Below, piece by piece: positions 52,082 through 60,392 of a stretch of 64,000 bases of DNA. This DNA comes from Bin5 sp022827195 (GTDB lineage: Bacteria; Chloroflexota; Anaerolineae; Caldilineales; Caldilineaceae). Each line of letters opens with the position of its first letter. The first letter of the stretch is position 1. The stretch is from NCBI GenBank assembly GCA_965208275.1, contig OZ242331.1, positions 1,612,001 to 1,676,000 of the forward strand. Direction: 5' to 3'. The position numbers and the translations under genes were made by a program. The notes below the pieces were generated by a model that saw only the letters and a list, made by a program, of their open reading frames with translations, did not search any database and had not been told where the DNA came from.

Positions 52082-52816
52082 ATGAGAATCAAGTGGTACG
52101 CCCATGCGTGTTTGCGAATCGAGGGAGGGGGCGTCAGCATCATCACCGATCCTTACACGCCGTTCAAGTCCGGTTTTGCGCCAGTCGACGAGACTGCTGA
52201 CATTGTTGTTCGCAGCTCCGATGACGACTCTGCCCACGCCAACGCCGCCATGATACCCGGAGACCCGGAGGTCGTTACGGCCACCCACATACTGAGTTCT
52301 GGCGGTGATTACGGGACGGGTGAACGTGAAAGTACAGGACAGGGAGGCGACGCGTCTTACGTGACAAGGGCAGGCATTGGGTTCACGGCGATTCCCGCGC
52401 TGGAGTCGATGCGGGTCAAACTGCAGCCGCGTGACAACGCGATGTACTGTTTTGTCGTTGACGGGCTGCGCCTGGTCCACTTCGGCGACGTTGGCAACCG
52501 GCTGGAACGCTGGCAATTGGAGCAGATGGGGGGCGTGGATATTGCGATCGTCCCAACGGGGGGTCCGCCTACAATCGAGCTCGATGACCTGCAGGACGCG
52601 CTCAACTTTCTCTGGCCGGCTGTGACGATCCCTATGCATCACGACCTGCCAGGATGCAGATTCCCCAGAATGGCGGACGTGCGGGAGTTTACGCGCCGCT
52701 ATCCGTCGTCTCGCGTAGTCTGGGCGAACAAGCCGGAAGTCGAGCTGTCCAGAGAGGTCCTGCCGCGCGAGCCTGAAGTCTGGGTATTGCAGGCTACTTC
52801 GGCGGGTCGACCTTAG
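52082..52816 (+). CDS. Metallo-beta-lactamase-fold hydrolase with degenerate metal motif
   Basis: A 244-residue protein of the UlaG/UPF0173-type branch. ATG 52082 has AGGAAG before it. The N-terminus IKWYAHACLRIEGGGVSIIT and the late GLRLVHFGDVGNRL and MHHDLPGCRFPRMAD fit the fold. Where the first metal block should read H-x-H-x-D-H it has RSSDDDSAH (residues 44-52), so two histidines are missing while Asp and the last His remain. Either it binds one metal or has changed function. It is separated from the dehydrogenase by 33 bases. Confidence 0.8.
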   Translation: MRIKWYAHACLRIEGGGVSIITDPYTPFKSGFAPVDETADIVVRSSDDDSAHANAAMIPGDPEVVTATHILSSGGDYGTGERESTGQGGDASYVTRAGIGFTAIPALESMRVKLQPRDNAMYCFVVDGLRLVHFGDVGNRLERWQLEQMGGVDIAIVPTGGPPTIELDDLQDALNFLWPAVTIPMHHDLPGCRFPRMADVREFTRRYPSSRVVWANKPEVELSREVLPREPEVWVLQATSAGRP

Positions 52817-52930
52817 GCAGCCCAGGATTTTTGCACGTGCCGATTTACTCAAATGGCCGGCCAAATGAAGGCCACGACCTCGATAGTCGCCACTTCACTT
52901 CTGCCGACCCTTTCTATGACGGTCTGAGTA

Positions 52931-53827
52931 TTACTGAGGCGGCTTCCGGGCCCGGATACTGCTGCTCGTGAATCGCTGAATCAGTTCTGCCAGGGCATGA
53001 TCGGACAAGCTTCTCAGAGACTCGGGAAGCTCACCTAGAAAGTCGCCGCTGCTGTAGCGGTGTTCGAAGGTGATTGCGATATTCTCGAACCCGGCTGCCG
53101 CCAATAGCCGAGTGAGTTCAGAGTCGCTCAAAGCCCCGGCGATACAGCCTGCCCAGCTGAGCCCGGCGCGAATCTCTTCCTCGCTCACCGGCAGGTCACC
53201 CAGGTCGCCGTCGACCACGATATCGGAGATGGCCAACCGGCCGCCCGGCCTGAGTACTCGAAAGGCTTCCTGTAGGGCGCGACCTTTGTCCGGCGTCAAA
53301 TTGACGACACAGTTGGAGATGATCACGTCGACCGAGCCATTTTCCAGTGGCAGGTCCTCCAGGTCGCCCTTGCGGAACTCGACATTGGCCGCACCCATTT
53401 TGGCTGCATTGCGCCGCGCCAGTTCCAGCATCTTGTCGGTCATATCAACGCCGTAGACAAAGCCTGCCTCACCCACTTGCCGCGCCGCCATCAGAACGTC
53501 CAGTCCCCCACCTGAGCCGAGATCCAGTACGAACTCGCCTGGCTGCAATGAAGCGATCGCGTTCGGGTTGCCGCAGCCCCGGCTGCTGCTGACTGCCGCC
53601 ACCGGCAGTTCACTCAAGTCCTCGCCCAGGTATAGATCGCTGCCGCAGCAGTCCGACGGCGCGGTACTGTCCAACTGCTGTTCCGCAACCTGGCCATAGT
53701 AGGACGACACATCCGCCCTGATGGCCTTGGGATCGTCACGCGGAATCCGGGCGGCGCCGCTCGCACTGCAGCAGGTATCTGCCTGCTTGACTCCGGTTTG
53801 CTTTTCTTGCCGCACCTGAACTGACAT
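52931..53827 (-). CDS. arsM: Arsenite methyltransferase
   Basis: A 298-residue SAM-dependent enzyme that methylates arsenite. The SAM motif is VLDLGSGGGLDVLMAA (100-115). The As(III)-binding cysteines expected for ArsM are present: C85 (SRGCGNPNA), C173 (ISNCVVNLTP) and C228 (SWAGCIAGALS); C60-C61 may also take part. ATG 53827 (MSVQVRQEKQ) has GGAG nine bases before it; the frame extends to 53917, which would still lie within the transcript. A Cys-Cys pair at 19-20 is typical of the N-terminus. No arsR or ars transporter is nearby. Confidence 0.93.
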   Translation of the reverse strand: MSVQVRQEKQTGVKQADTCCSASGAARIPRDDPKAIRADVSSYYGQVAEQQLDSTAPSDCCGSDLYLGEDLSELPVAAVSSSRGCGNPNAIASLQPGEFVLDLGSGGGLDVLMAARQVGEAGFVYGVDMTDKMLELARRNAAKMGAANVEFRKGDLEDLPLENGSVDVIISNCVVNLTPDKGRALQEAFRVLRPGGRLAISDIVVDGDLGDLPVSEEEIRAGLSWAGCIAGALSDSELTRLLAAAGFENIAITFEHRYSSGDFLGELPESLRSLSDHALAELIQRFTSSSIRARKPPQ

Positions 53828-53974
53828 AGTGTTTCGCTCCGAGATTCCCAATGAACCAGACTGATTTGCAGACCCGCTGGCATGCCGGAGAAACGGGTCC
53901 GCAAACGTTGTGATCATACGGTCGCCATCGACTTCTCGCCTTGCCGGTCGAGGCGGGCGCAGTGCACGGGAAAG

Positions 53975-54004
53975 AGTGTATCACCGCAGGCAATTGCCGG
54001 GCAA
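53975..54004 (-). promoter_or_regulatory. Extended -10 promoter with internal palindrome before arsM
   Basis: On the minus strand, TTGCCC (54004-53999) and TACACT (53980-53975) are spaced by 18 bases, with TG just before the -10 (TGaTACACT). The spacer contains the perfect palindrome GGCAATTGCC (53989-53998). This arrangement suits a repressor or MerR-like regulator binding between the elements. Confidence 0.55.
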
Positions 54005-54554
54005 TTTTGCCAGGCTGCTGTCACCGACTTTTGGCAAATCAACCGCTGAAAGCAATGTCCGGTTGGATAGTTCCCTGTTGCAACATACGGGGCACCCAAA
54101 CTTTTGCGTTCGCCGATAGAAGGAGGCGGCCGGACAAAGCGAGAACATTGACGGGTGCATGCCAAATCAGGGGATTAGGATGTCAGCCAGGGTTTTGGCG
54201 CCATAGTTGGCTGGGTAGCCGGGCGCGGTGAGCGAGCATCGCCCGAACGTCGTCATGGAAGCAGGGTACGTCGACCTGATTCTTCCCTTGCTGAACGGGC
54301 GTTTTTTGGCAACGGATTCGACGTTTGCGAGGATTGAGGCGTCCGGCTTCTGTGGGCGAGTAGAGGGCCCCGTCGCGGGCCATATCGCCTGCGCGTTTCG
54401 AAACCAGGGTCGAAGTCAGGGTTGAATACAGAGGTGGCGTCGGTCTCCTTGTTGGCAGCGTCGCGCACGTGCGCAAGAATGGGCCGAATCTGTCCAGAAT
54501 GGGGCCGAGAGCGTCCAATTGTGACGCAAACCGGCTGCGAATTTCTCGGAAACC

Positions 54555-54587
54555 GGGTATCGGTAGGGTATCGATAGGGTATCGAAA
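54555..54587. repeat. Three-unit 11-bp tandem repeat (GGGTATCGATA)
   Basis: Units GGGTATCGGTA (54555), GGGTATCGATA (54566) and GGGTATCGAAA (54577). It lies in the non-coding stretch between arsM and xseA. Function unknown. Confidence 0.8.
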
Positions 54588-55103
54588 TGCTCGTTCTGGC
54601 CCGATTGGCCCAACTTTGAAAAAAACTTTCTCTCTCCTCGTGGCAGGATATTGGCATGGACTCTCGTAGCAGGATGCGGTCGCGGTCAGTTCCCTGTCGT
54701 TTTTGGACTGAAAATGCGCAAAAGATGTCGTTTTGGTGCAGAAAGTGCGCAATATCGTGTCGGTTGCATGCTTTTCGTGACAGGATACCGAGGCGGGTGG
54801 CGGCAGCGCAGGCATGGGCGGCATGGAGCGTCTCGTCCCGCTGCGGGTGGGGCGCGCGGCGGACGGCTGGGTGGTACATTTCCGAGTGGCAGCGGCTGCG
54901 CCCGGAGCGATATGCGCTGGGGGCAGGGTTCGGACGTTCAGTTCAGAGCAGGTCGACATGGCGGGCGCCCTGGGTAAGGTGGGCGGGCAGTTGTGTGCTG
55001 CAGGGCGTTTGGGACCAGACTGATTGTGTTCAGGTTCAACCTTGCAGTATAGCACGTTTCGGAGACTCTTGCAGGGGACGGCGTGAGCGGATTGCGGGAC
55101 TGC

Positions 55104-55145
55104 AGTGGTCAGTGGTCAGTAGTCAGTGGTCAGTTGTCAGTGGCC
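55104..55145. repeat. Six-unit heptamer tandem repeat (AGTGGTC)
   Basis: Consecutive units AGTGGTC, AGTGGTC, AGTAGTC, AGTGGTC, AGTTGTC and AGTGGCC. It ends about 45 bases before the xseA ATG. From memory, short repeats of this sequence are scattered in several bacterial phyla; their function is not known. Confidence 0.85.
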
Positions 55146-55174
55146 AGGGAGTGAGGGTGGCTCGAACCGTGTGG

Positions 55175-55180
55175 TACAAT
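55175..55180 (+). promoter_or_regulatory. -10 element of xseA, close to the start codon
   Basis: TACAAT at 55175-55180 lies only nine bases before ATG 55189, so transcription would begin at about the start codon. No convincing -35 or ribosome site is seen. This suggests a leaderless or near-leaderless mRNA. Confidence 0.4.
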
Positions 55181-55188
55181 GCTTCCTT

Positions 55189-56499
55189 ATGAATCCTGTA
55201 ACGGTCACGGATCTGACAGCCCATATTAGCGCCCTGTTCGAGACAGACGAGGACCTGAGAGACATCTGGGTTACGGCGGAAGTCAGCAGCTGGAAGAAGG
55301 CGGGAAGCGGGCACATCTACTTCAGCCTTAAGGACAGCGGCGCGGTCATCGACGCATTGATGTGGAGAGGCAGTGCGTTTCGCCACACTTGGCTGCCAAG
55401 TACTGGAGACCAGGTCCTGGCACATGGATATGTCGGCGTCTATCCCGAGCGCGGCAGGTATCAGTTCTATGTCGACGAACTTCGGCCGGCCGGGCGCGGC
55501 CAGTTGTATGCCCGCTTCGAGGCGCTTAAGGAAAAGTTGGCAGCCGAAGGACTGTTCGACGAGGACCGTAAACGGAGGATTCCAGGAGCCCCGCGGCGGG
55601 TCGGTGTCGTCACGAGCCCGGGGGCAGCTGCCCTGCAGGACGTGCTGAGAACGCTGGGTCAGCGCTGGCCCCTGGCCGAAGTCATCCTCTTTGCCACTCA
55701 GGTGCAGGGCGCCGACGCACCCGGTCAGATTGCCGTCGCCCTGGCCGCGGCCGACCGTTTTCCCGAAGCAGCGGGCCAGACAAACGGCACGGCCCCTGAA
55801 TTCGCTGATCTGCCGCTGCTCCTGGAGGGGCAACGCAATGGTCGCGAGGCAACGGTTGGGACCGGCGGGTCGCCTGAAGGCGAACGGCTGGATACGATTC
55901 TGCTGGTGCGCGGGGGCGGCTCGATTGAAGATCTTTGGGCTTTCAACGAGGAGAAGGTCGCATATGCGATTGCCGGCTGCGAGACGCCTGTAATCTCCGG
56001 CGTCGGACATGAGACCGACTTCACGATTGCTGACTTTACTGCTGACGTGCGTGCGCCCACGCCCACCGCCGCGGCGGTCGCCGCAACACCCGACGGCCAG
56101 GAACTCCTCCGGGATATCCGGCAGATCCAACTGCAACTTTTGCGTGATGGCGGCGCTTGCGTGGCGAGTGAACGACAGGCCTGGGATGCGCTGCGCGTGC
56201 GCCTGCAACGGAATGCGCCGCTGCGCCAGATCGACCTCGCCCTCCAGCGGCTGGACGACGCTGAGCTGCGATTGCAGCGCGCAGCGGTGGTGACGCTGCG
56301 AAGTCGTCGAGAGCGGCTGTCATCCGGCGCGGCGCGTTTGGAAGGCCTGAACCCCTTGAACGTCTTGTCGCGCGGCTATAGCATGATCCAAAGGGCAGAC
56401 GGCTCAATCGTCACCGCGCCGGAACAGGCGATATCGGGCGAGCGGCTTCTCGTCACCGCCGCCGGAGGAAAGTACTCAGTCCGCCGCGAGCAGGGGTGA
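55189..56499 (+). CDS. xseA: Exodeoxyribonuclease VII large subunit
   Basis: A 436-residue nuclease that degrades single-stranded DNA from either end. The N-terminal OB-fold starts VTVTDLTAHISALFETDEDL with WVTAEVSSWKKAGSGHIYF. The core contains VGVVTSPGAAALQDVLRTLG and the metal-binding LVRGGGSIEDLWAFNEEKVA then GVGHETDFTIADFTADVRAP. The C-terminal helical region is somewhat short, and a Thr/Gly-rich insert (about 205-240) is present. Start ATG 55189 is chosen over 55126 because the repeat precedes it. xseB is not next to it. Confidence 0.95.
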   Translation: MNPVTVTDLTAHISALFETDEDLRDIWVTAEVSSWKKAGSGHIYFSLKDSGAVIDALMWRGSAFRHTWLPSTGDQVLAHGYVGVYPERGRYQFYVDELRPAGRGQLYARFEALKEKLAAEGLFDEDRKRRIPGAPRRVGVVTSPGAAALQDVLRTLGQRWPLAEVILFATQVQGADAPGQIAVALAAADRFPEAAGQTNGTAPEFADLPLLLEGQRNGREATVGTGGSPEGERLDTILLVRGGGSIEDLWAFNEEKVAYAIAGCETPVISGVGHETDFTIADFTADVRAPTPTAAAVAATPDGQELLRDIRQIQLQLLRDGGACVASERQAWDALRVRLQRNAPLRQIDLALQRLDDAELRLQRAAVVTLRSRRERLSSGAARLEGLNPLNVLSRGYSMIQRADGSIVTAPEQAISGERLLVTAAGGKYSVRREQG

Positions 56500-56502
56500 G
56501 CT

Positions 56503-57894
56503 TCAAGCCGCAGCCGTCAGTGCCCCGCGAATCTCCGCGATCGCAGGATCGATCGCCTCGATTTTGCCATACTCCTCGTCCCAAAAGGCCTGACTTGCCA
56601 TGCGGTCGACGTCGGCGCTGCTGTAGCCGAATCGGGTCCACAGGTCCAGTTTCATATTCTGGAGTCGCGTCTTCTCGCCCGGCCGGTTGAGATCGATCGT
56701 CTCGCCCAGCGAGGCGCCCAGGAAAGCGGCCTTAGCCCACATCTCCAGCGTATCTTCGTCAGGCCTGCCGCCATGACGGTCATAGAGTTCGTTACTCACT
56801 GAAGGATACCGGTCGTAGCTGTCGGTTGCCACGGTTACAACGTTGTCCTGGGCCCCCAAGCCGAGGTACTTTGCCGTCTTGACCGCGCCGATAATGTTAC
56901 AGATGCAGCTCGGCCCGAACTTTCCGCGCAGAGCCTGCGCCTCCATTGGGTCAACGCCGATCCGCTCGGCCAACACCTCTGTGCCGGACTGCACTGCTTC
57001 CATTCCTTGCACCGTCTCTTCATCGTTTACCAACATCAGTAGATCCGTATTGAAGACATTGTGAATGAGTGTCACCATCTTGTCGCCGATGCCTTCGATG
57101 CGGTGCTGCCCCTGGCCGCCGTCGAACAGTGTTGAACACTGGCGGGGCTCCAAAGCCACAATCTTGGCGTCCGGATAGAGCGACTTCAAGTAGTCGCCCG
57201 CCGCAAGCGTGCCGGCGCTGCCCGGCGCGCTGACAAAGGCGGCGACCCGGCCATTGCCGACGTCGGCTGCGGCGCGCGCAGCCGCGTCGCCGGTGACGTG
57301 GCGGTGGAAGCGGTAGTTGGGCATCAGCTCAAATTGGGCAAGGACGAAGTAGCGGTCCGGCTTGCTGACGTACTCGTTGTGCGTACGTTCGAGAGTGAGA
57401 ATAACATCCGACTCCGTGCCGGGAGTCAGGTCGAGTTCGCCGCCGTATTTTCGAATGCGTTCGTACCGCTCCTGGCTCATGGTGTCCGGCATAACGACGA
57501 TTGCCTGGTAACCTTTCAGAGCGCTCACGTAGGCAGTACCGATGCCGAAGTTTCCTGTGCTGGGCCCGATGATGCTGCGGTCGCCGGGTCGGAGGCCGTC
57601 CAGCGCCTCTGCCTCCGCCAAGGTCGTGTAGGCGGGCCCGACCTTCATTGAGCCGCTTGGAAAGTTGCGGCCACTCAAGACGATGATATTGGCCTGGACG
57701 CCGGTCAGTTCCTTGGGCAGGACGATGCGCTCAACCTCTGAACCGCCGTTCTTCCAGCAGATGTTGAAGAGGTTTACCGGCGCAAGCTCTTCTTCAGTCA
57801 GTGCGTCGGACGCTCTTTTGCGAAGTTCGGCCGGTAGCAGCGCGGTGTCGCGCATCTCCGCGTAGGTTGGGCCAGGTACGATCGATCGTTTCAC
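56503..57894 (-). CDS. PLP-dependent fold-type II enzyme of unknown specificity (cysteine-synthase/threonine-synthase superfamily)
   Basis: A 463-residue protein. The likely Schiff-base lysine is K84 in NFPSGSMKVGPAY. A phosphate-binding loop candidate is IGPSTGNFGIGTAY. SAPGSAGTLAAGDYLKSLYP resembles the Gly-rich loop of beta-family enzymes. The length and the N-terminal region (ALLPAELRKRASDALTEEEL) exceed those of cysteine synthases. A thiolase- or lyase-type member such as OrtB could be related, but I cannot confirm. The gene is convergent with xseA, three bases between stops, and lies downstream of threonine synthase. Confidence 0.7.
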   Translation of the reverse strand: MKRSIVPGPTYAEMRDTALLPAELRKRASDALTEEELAPVNLFNICWKNGGSEVERIVLPKELTGVQANIIVLSGRNFPSGSMKVGPAYTTLAEAEALDGLRPGDRSIIGPSTGNFGIGTAYVSALKGYQAIVVMPDTMSQERYERIRKYGGELDLTPGTESDVILTLERTHNEYVSKPDRYFVLAQFELMPNYRFHRHVTGDAAARAAADVGNGRVAAFVSAPGSAGTLAAGDYLKSLYPDAKIVALEPRQCSTLFDGGQGQHRIEGIGDKMVTLIHNVFNTDLLMLVNDEETVQGMEAVQSGTEVLAERIGVDPMEAQALRGKFGPSCICNIIGAVKTAKYLGLGAQDNVVTVATDSYDRYPSVSNELYDRHGGRPDEDTLEMWAKAAFLGASLGETIDLNRPGEKTRLQNMKLDLWTRFGYSSADVDRMASQAFWDEEYGKIEAIDPAIAEIRGALTAAA

Positions 57895-58153
57895 AGCAGT
57901 CTCTCCAGTTTTTTCAGTTTATGCTGATCCTAATGCCATCGGTTCGATAGATGTATCGCGCCAGCGTCGTGGGGGAAGGGAGCGGCCGCTGGCGAAGGGA
58001 GGGACCGCGTCAAGGGATTCTGCAGCGCTGAGGAATCTGTCGGTATGCCGCAGCAAACGCGAGCCAGCTCTCTTCCACTCTTCCCGGCCCCTCAAGCGAC
58101 TCTCTGTCCCGTTTTGGCAGTTCCCAAGGCGGCAGCCCTCTTGGCTGTTTGAT

Positions 58154-59482
58154 TTAAGACTCGAGCGATTCAGCAACTGCTTCCAGCAGTGGCGGGATGA
58201 CGACCGGGTCACCCGCTACGCCGGTCGCCGCGGGCACGTCCTTCAGGCCGCTGCCCGTATTGATGACTACGACAGTCTCGTGGGACTTCACAAGTCCTTG
58301 CCTGCGAGCTTCGAAGAGGCCCGCCAGGGCGGCGGCGCCTGCCGGCTCGCCAAATACGCCGCCCTGCCGTGCCAGGGGCAGAATCGCCTGCAGAATCGCC
58401 TCGTCCTCCACCAGGACGAAGGCGCCCCCGCTCTCGCGCACGGCCCGGAGTGCTTTGATCGCATCGCGCGGCGCGTTGACCCCTATCGAGTCAGCTGCGG
58501 TTGCGGCGACCACGGGCTGGGGTATTTCCAGCCCGTCGCGCCAGGCGTTGTGAATTGCGGCGCTGGCGGTAGACTGTACGCCGAAGATGCGCGGAACGCG
58601 TTCGATCCAGCCGAGGCGGTGCAGTTCCCAAAAGCCCTTATACACGCCACCGATGATCGAGCCGTCGCCGACCGAGACAAAGACTGAATTGGGGGCCTGG
58701 AATGAAGATTTGCCCTCTCCGCCGCCGGCCGATCGCGCCGGACCTCTTGCTTGCGCCAGCTGGGCCGCAATCTCGAAACTGACCGTCTTCTTACCTTCGG
58801 TCATGTATGGATTGTATCCAGTATTGCGGTTGTACCATCCAAACTTTTCGCACGCCCTTACACACAGGTCGAAGGCATCGTCGTAAGTGCCGTCAACAGC
58901 CAACACGCGGCTGCCGTAAACGAGGAGCTGGGCGACTTTCGCCTCTGGCGCGGTGTGGGGAACGAAAATGACTGTCGCCTGTGCTGCGGACGCGCCCAGC
59001 GCGGCCAACGCGGCGGCAGCGTTTCCCGTACTGGCCGCGGCGACGACCACGCGACCTGTCTCACGCGCCCTGGCGAGGGCGATTGCCGAGGCCCGATCCT
59101 TCAACGAGGCTGAAGGGTTGCGGCCATCGTCCTTGATGAAAAGTTGGTTGACCCCGACACCGTCTGCCAGTCTTTGTGGGCGAAGCAAGGGCGTATTTCC
59201 CACCGGAAGCGGCGGCAGCGATTCGACCCTAACAGGGAGTAGGGGCCACCAGCGCTCGATCGAGCGAGTGGCTGCGCCGTCGTTTCCTTCAGCGGTCCAT
59301 GCCAGCCTTTTGCGTGTAGCAATGATGGAATCGTAGTCATAGACGGCGTCGAGATGTCCCAAGTCGCTGCCGGCATTGGGTCGGCAGGGGCAAACGTAAT
59401 CCAGCTCTCCCGGGGCATAGTTCTGCCCGCAGCGGAGGCACTGCAGTCCGGTCAGAAAGCTTCTGTCAGTCGGCCGGGACAT
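58154..59482 (-). CDS. thrC: Threonine synthase
   Basis: A 442-residue PLP enzyme converting O-phosphohomoserine to threonine. ATG 59482 is the most likely start, since the frame to 59782 is not conserved. An N-terminal zinc-ribbon-like element has C15, C18, C31 and C33 (LQCLRCGQ, YVCPC). The PLP lysine is K128 (NPSASLKDRASAI). AAASTGNAAAALAALGASA is the phosphate loop, and VFVSVGDGSIIGGVYKGF the later Gly-rich loop. A strong promoter lies about 40 bases upstream. A GAAAGG site is 14-19 bases before the ATG. Confidence 0.92.
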   Translation of the reverse strand: MSRPTDRSFLTGLQCLRCGQNYAPGELDYVCPCRPNAGSDLGHLDAVYDYDSIIATRKRLAWTAEGNDGAATRSIERWWPLLPVRVESLPPLPVGNTPLLRPQRLADGVGVNQLFIKDDGRNPSASLKDRASAIALARARETGRVVVAAASTGNAAAALAALGASAAQATVIFVPHTAPEAKVAQLLVYGSRVLAVDGTYDDAFDLCVRACEKFGWYNRNTGYNPYMTEGKKTVSFEIAAQLAQARGPARSAGGGEGKSSFQAPNSVFVSVGDGSIIGGVYKGFWELHRLGWIERVPRIFGVQSTASAAIHNAWRDGLEIPQPVVAATAADSIGVNAPRDAIKALRAVRESGGAFVLVEDEAILQAILPLARQGGVFGEPAGAAALAGLFEARRQGLVKSHETVVVINTGSGLKDVPAATGVAGDPVVIPPLLEAVAESLES

Positions 59483-59527
59483 AGGACGATTGGCCTTTCG
59501 AGAAAGGAGTTCCGCAGGCGATATGGT

Positions 59528-59556
59528 ATAGTAGAAGTCATGGGGCGGTTTGGCAA
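59528..59556 (-). promoter_or_regulatory. Sigma70-type promoter of thrC
   Basis: On the minus strand TTGCCA (59556-59551) and TACTAT (59533-59528) are separated by exactly 17 bases. Transcription would start near 59521, about 40 bases before ATG 59482. Confidence 0.65.
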
Positions 59557-59717
59557 GTCTAAACCAGGTCCAGAGCGAAGCCATCGACGACCACGGAACA
59601 CTCTGGCAACTTCCTTGGCAGGCCGGTTCGCAATTTTTCGCGTAGAACATTAGCTGTTCGACCGAATTCGGGGACCATTTTTGCGTCATGTATTCGCAGT
59701 CAGGAATTGACGGTCTA

Positions 59718-60146
59718 ATGAGTCGGAGTTCGGCCCGCGTGCTTGCCATTGGCGATCTGCTGGCACTTGTGGTGTTTGTCATCCTAGGGCGAATCGTTCA
59801 TGCCGGTTCGGGGCCGATAGAGTGGCTAGCGAACGCGCCGCGCATTGCCGCGCCTTTCCTTTTGGGATGGGTAATCGCGGCGCCGGTTTTTGGCGCCTAC
59901 GCGCGGGCCACTGCCCCTTGGACAGGTCGTTTCCTTTTGAATTCGGCGTTTACGCTCATAGCAGCCGATCTGATTGCCTTTGCGGTTCGAGGATACTTGT
60001 TTTCAGACTCGGTGACAGTGCCGTTTGTCCTAACGGCCTTTGCCTTCACGGCGCTCCTTGTGCTTGGCTGGCGCCTGGTGTTTGCGCGTATCCTGGCCCC
60101 AAGGACAGCGCGAGATTCACTGTCGCAAGAGGCTGTTCGCCAATGA
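59718..60146 (+). CDS. DUF3054 family membrane protein
   Basis: A 142-residue protein with about four membrane segments (ARVLAIGDLLALVVFVILGR; IAAPFLLGWVIAAPVFGAYA; LNSAFTLIAADLIAFAVRGY; VLTAFAFTALLVLGWRLVFA). The family is common in Chloroflexota, Actinobacteria and Cyanobacteria; its role is unknown. Start is taken at ATG 59718; 59688 is an alternative, and neither has a clear ribosome site. Divergent from thrC. Confidence 0.8.
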   Translation: MSRSSARVLAIGDLLALVVFVILGRIVHAGSGPIEWLANAPRIAAPFLLGWVIAAPVFGAYARATAPWTGRFLLNSAFTLIAADLIAFAVRGYLFSDSVTVPFVLTAFAFTALLVLGWRLVFARILAPRTARDSLSQEAVRQ

Positions 60147-60370
60147 GGGCGTCCTTACCGCGGGCACCTCTTTGTCGGCCTGCTGCAGATTTTCCTAACA
60201 GCGCGCAGACCTGCTGTGGAAGGATTGCTGAAACAATTTACCCTGCACAAACGTAGATATTGGCAGACGGGTCAAACTGGAATGTTGCATCGGACTTCCG
60301 TCGCTTCTGCAAGTGGGAATAGATCCAGTCGCAAGGGGCCGACCCATCAGGGGCCGTTTCAAAAATAAAG

Positions 60371-60392
60371 TTTCGAACGGGACCGCTCGAAA
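60371..60392 (+). promoter_or_regulatory. Inverted repeat that reaches the glycosyltransferase start codon
   Basis: TTTCGA (60371-60376) and TCGAAA (60387-60392) flank ACGGGACCGC; the right arm includes the A of the ATG. A hairpin here could hide the start codon. No good ribosome site is present. Confidence 0.35.

Larger units (their letters stand above)
54005..55188. other. 1.2-kb region without a supportable gene
   Basis: Frames up to 290 codons exist (for example 54183-55055 minus), but they are rich in Arg/Pro/Ser/Thr with no recognisable fold and no ribosome sites. The stretch holds an 11-bp tandem repeat (54555-54587), a poly-A tract (54620-54625) and a 7-bp tandem repeat (55104-55145). 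It separates arsM from xseA and may be a remnant or regulatory region. Confidence 0.5.

Noticed and set aside
54183..55055. Minus-strand open frame of 290 codons in the arsM-xseA gap
   Set aside because: Rich in Arg, Pro, Ser and Thr, lacks a ribosome site, and crosses tandem repeats; it does not look like protein.
55104..55145. Possible CRISPR-like array
   Set aside because: Units are 7 bp, directly adjacent with no spacers, and no cas genes are present.
55123..56208. Minus-strand open frame of 361 codons opposite xseA
   Set aside because: It is antisense to the xseA core and starts in the heptamer repeat region.
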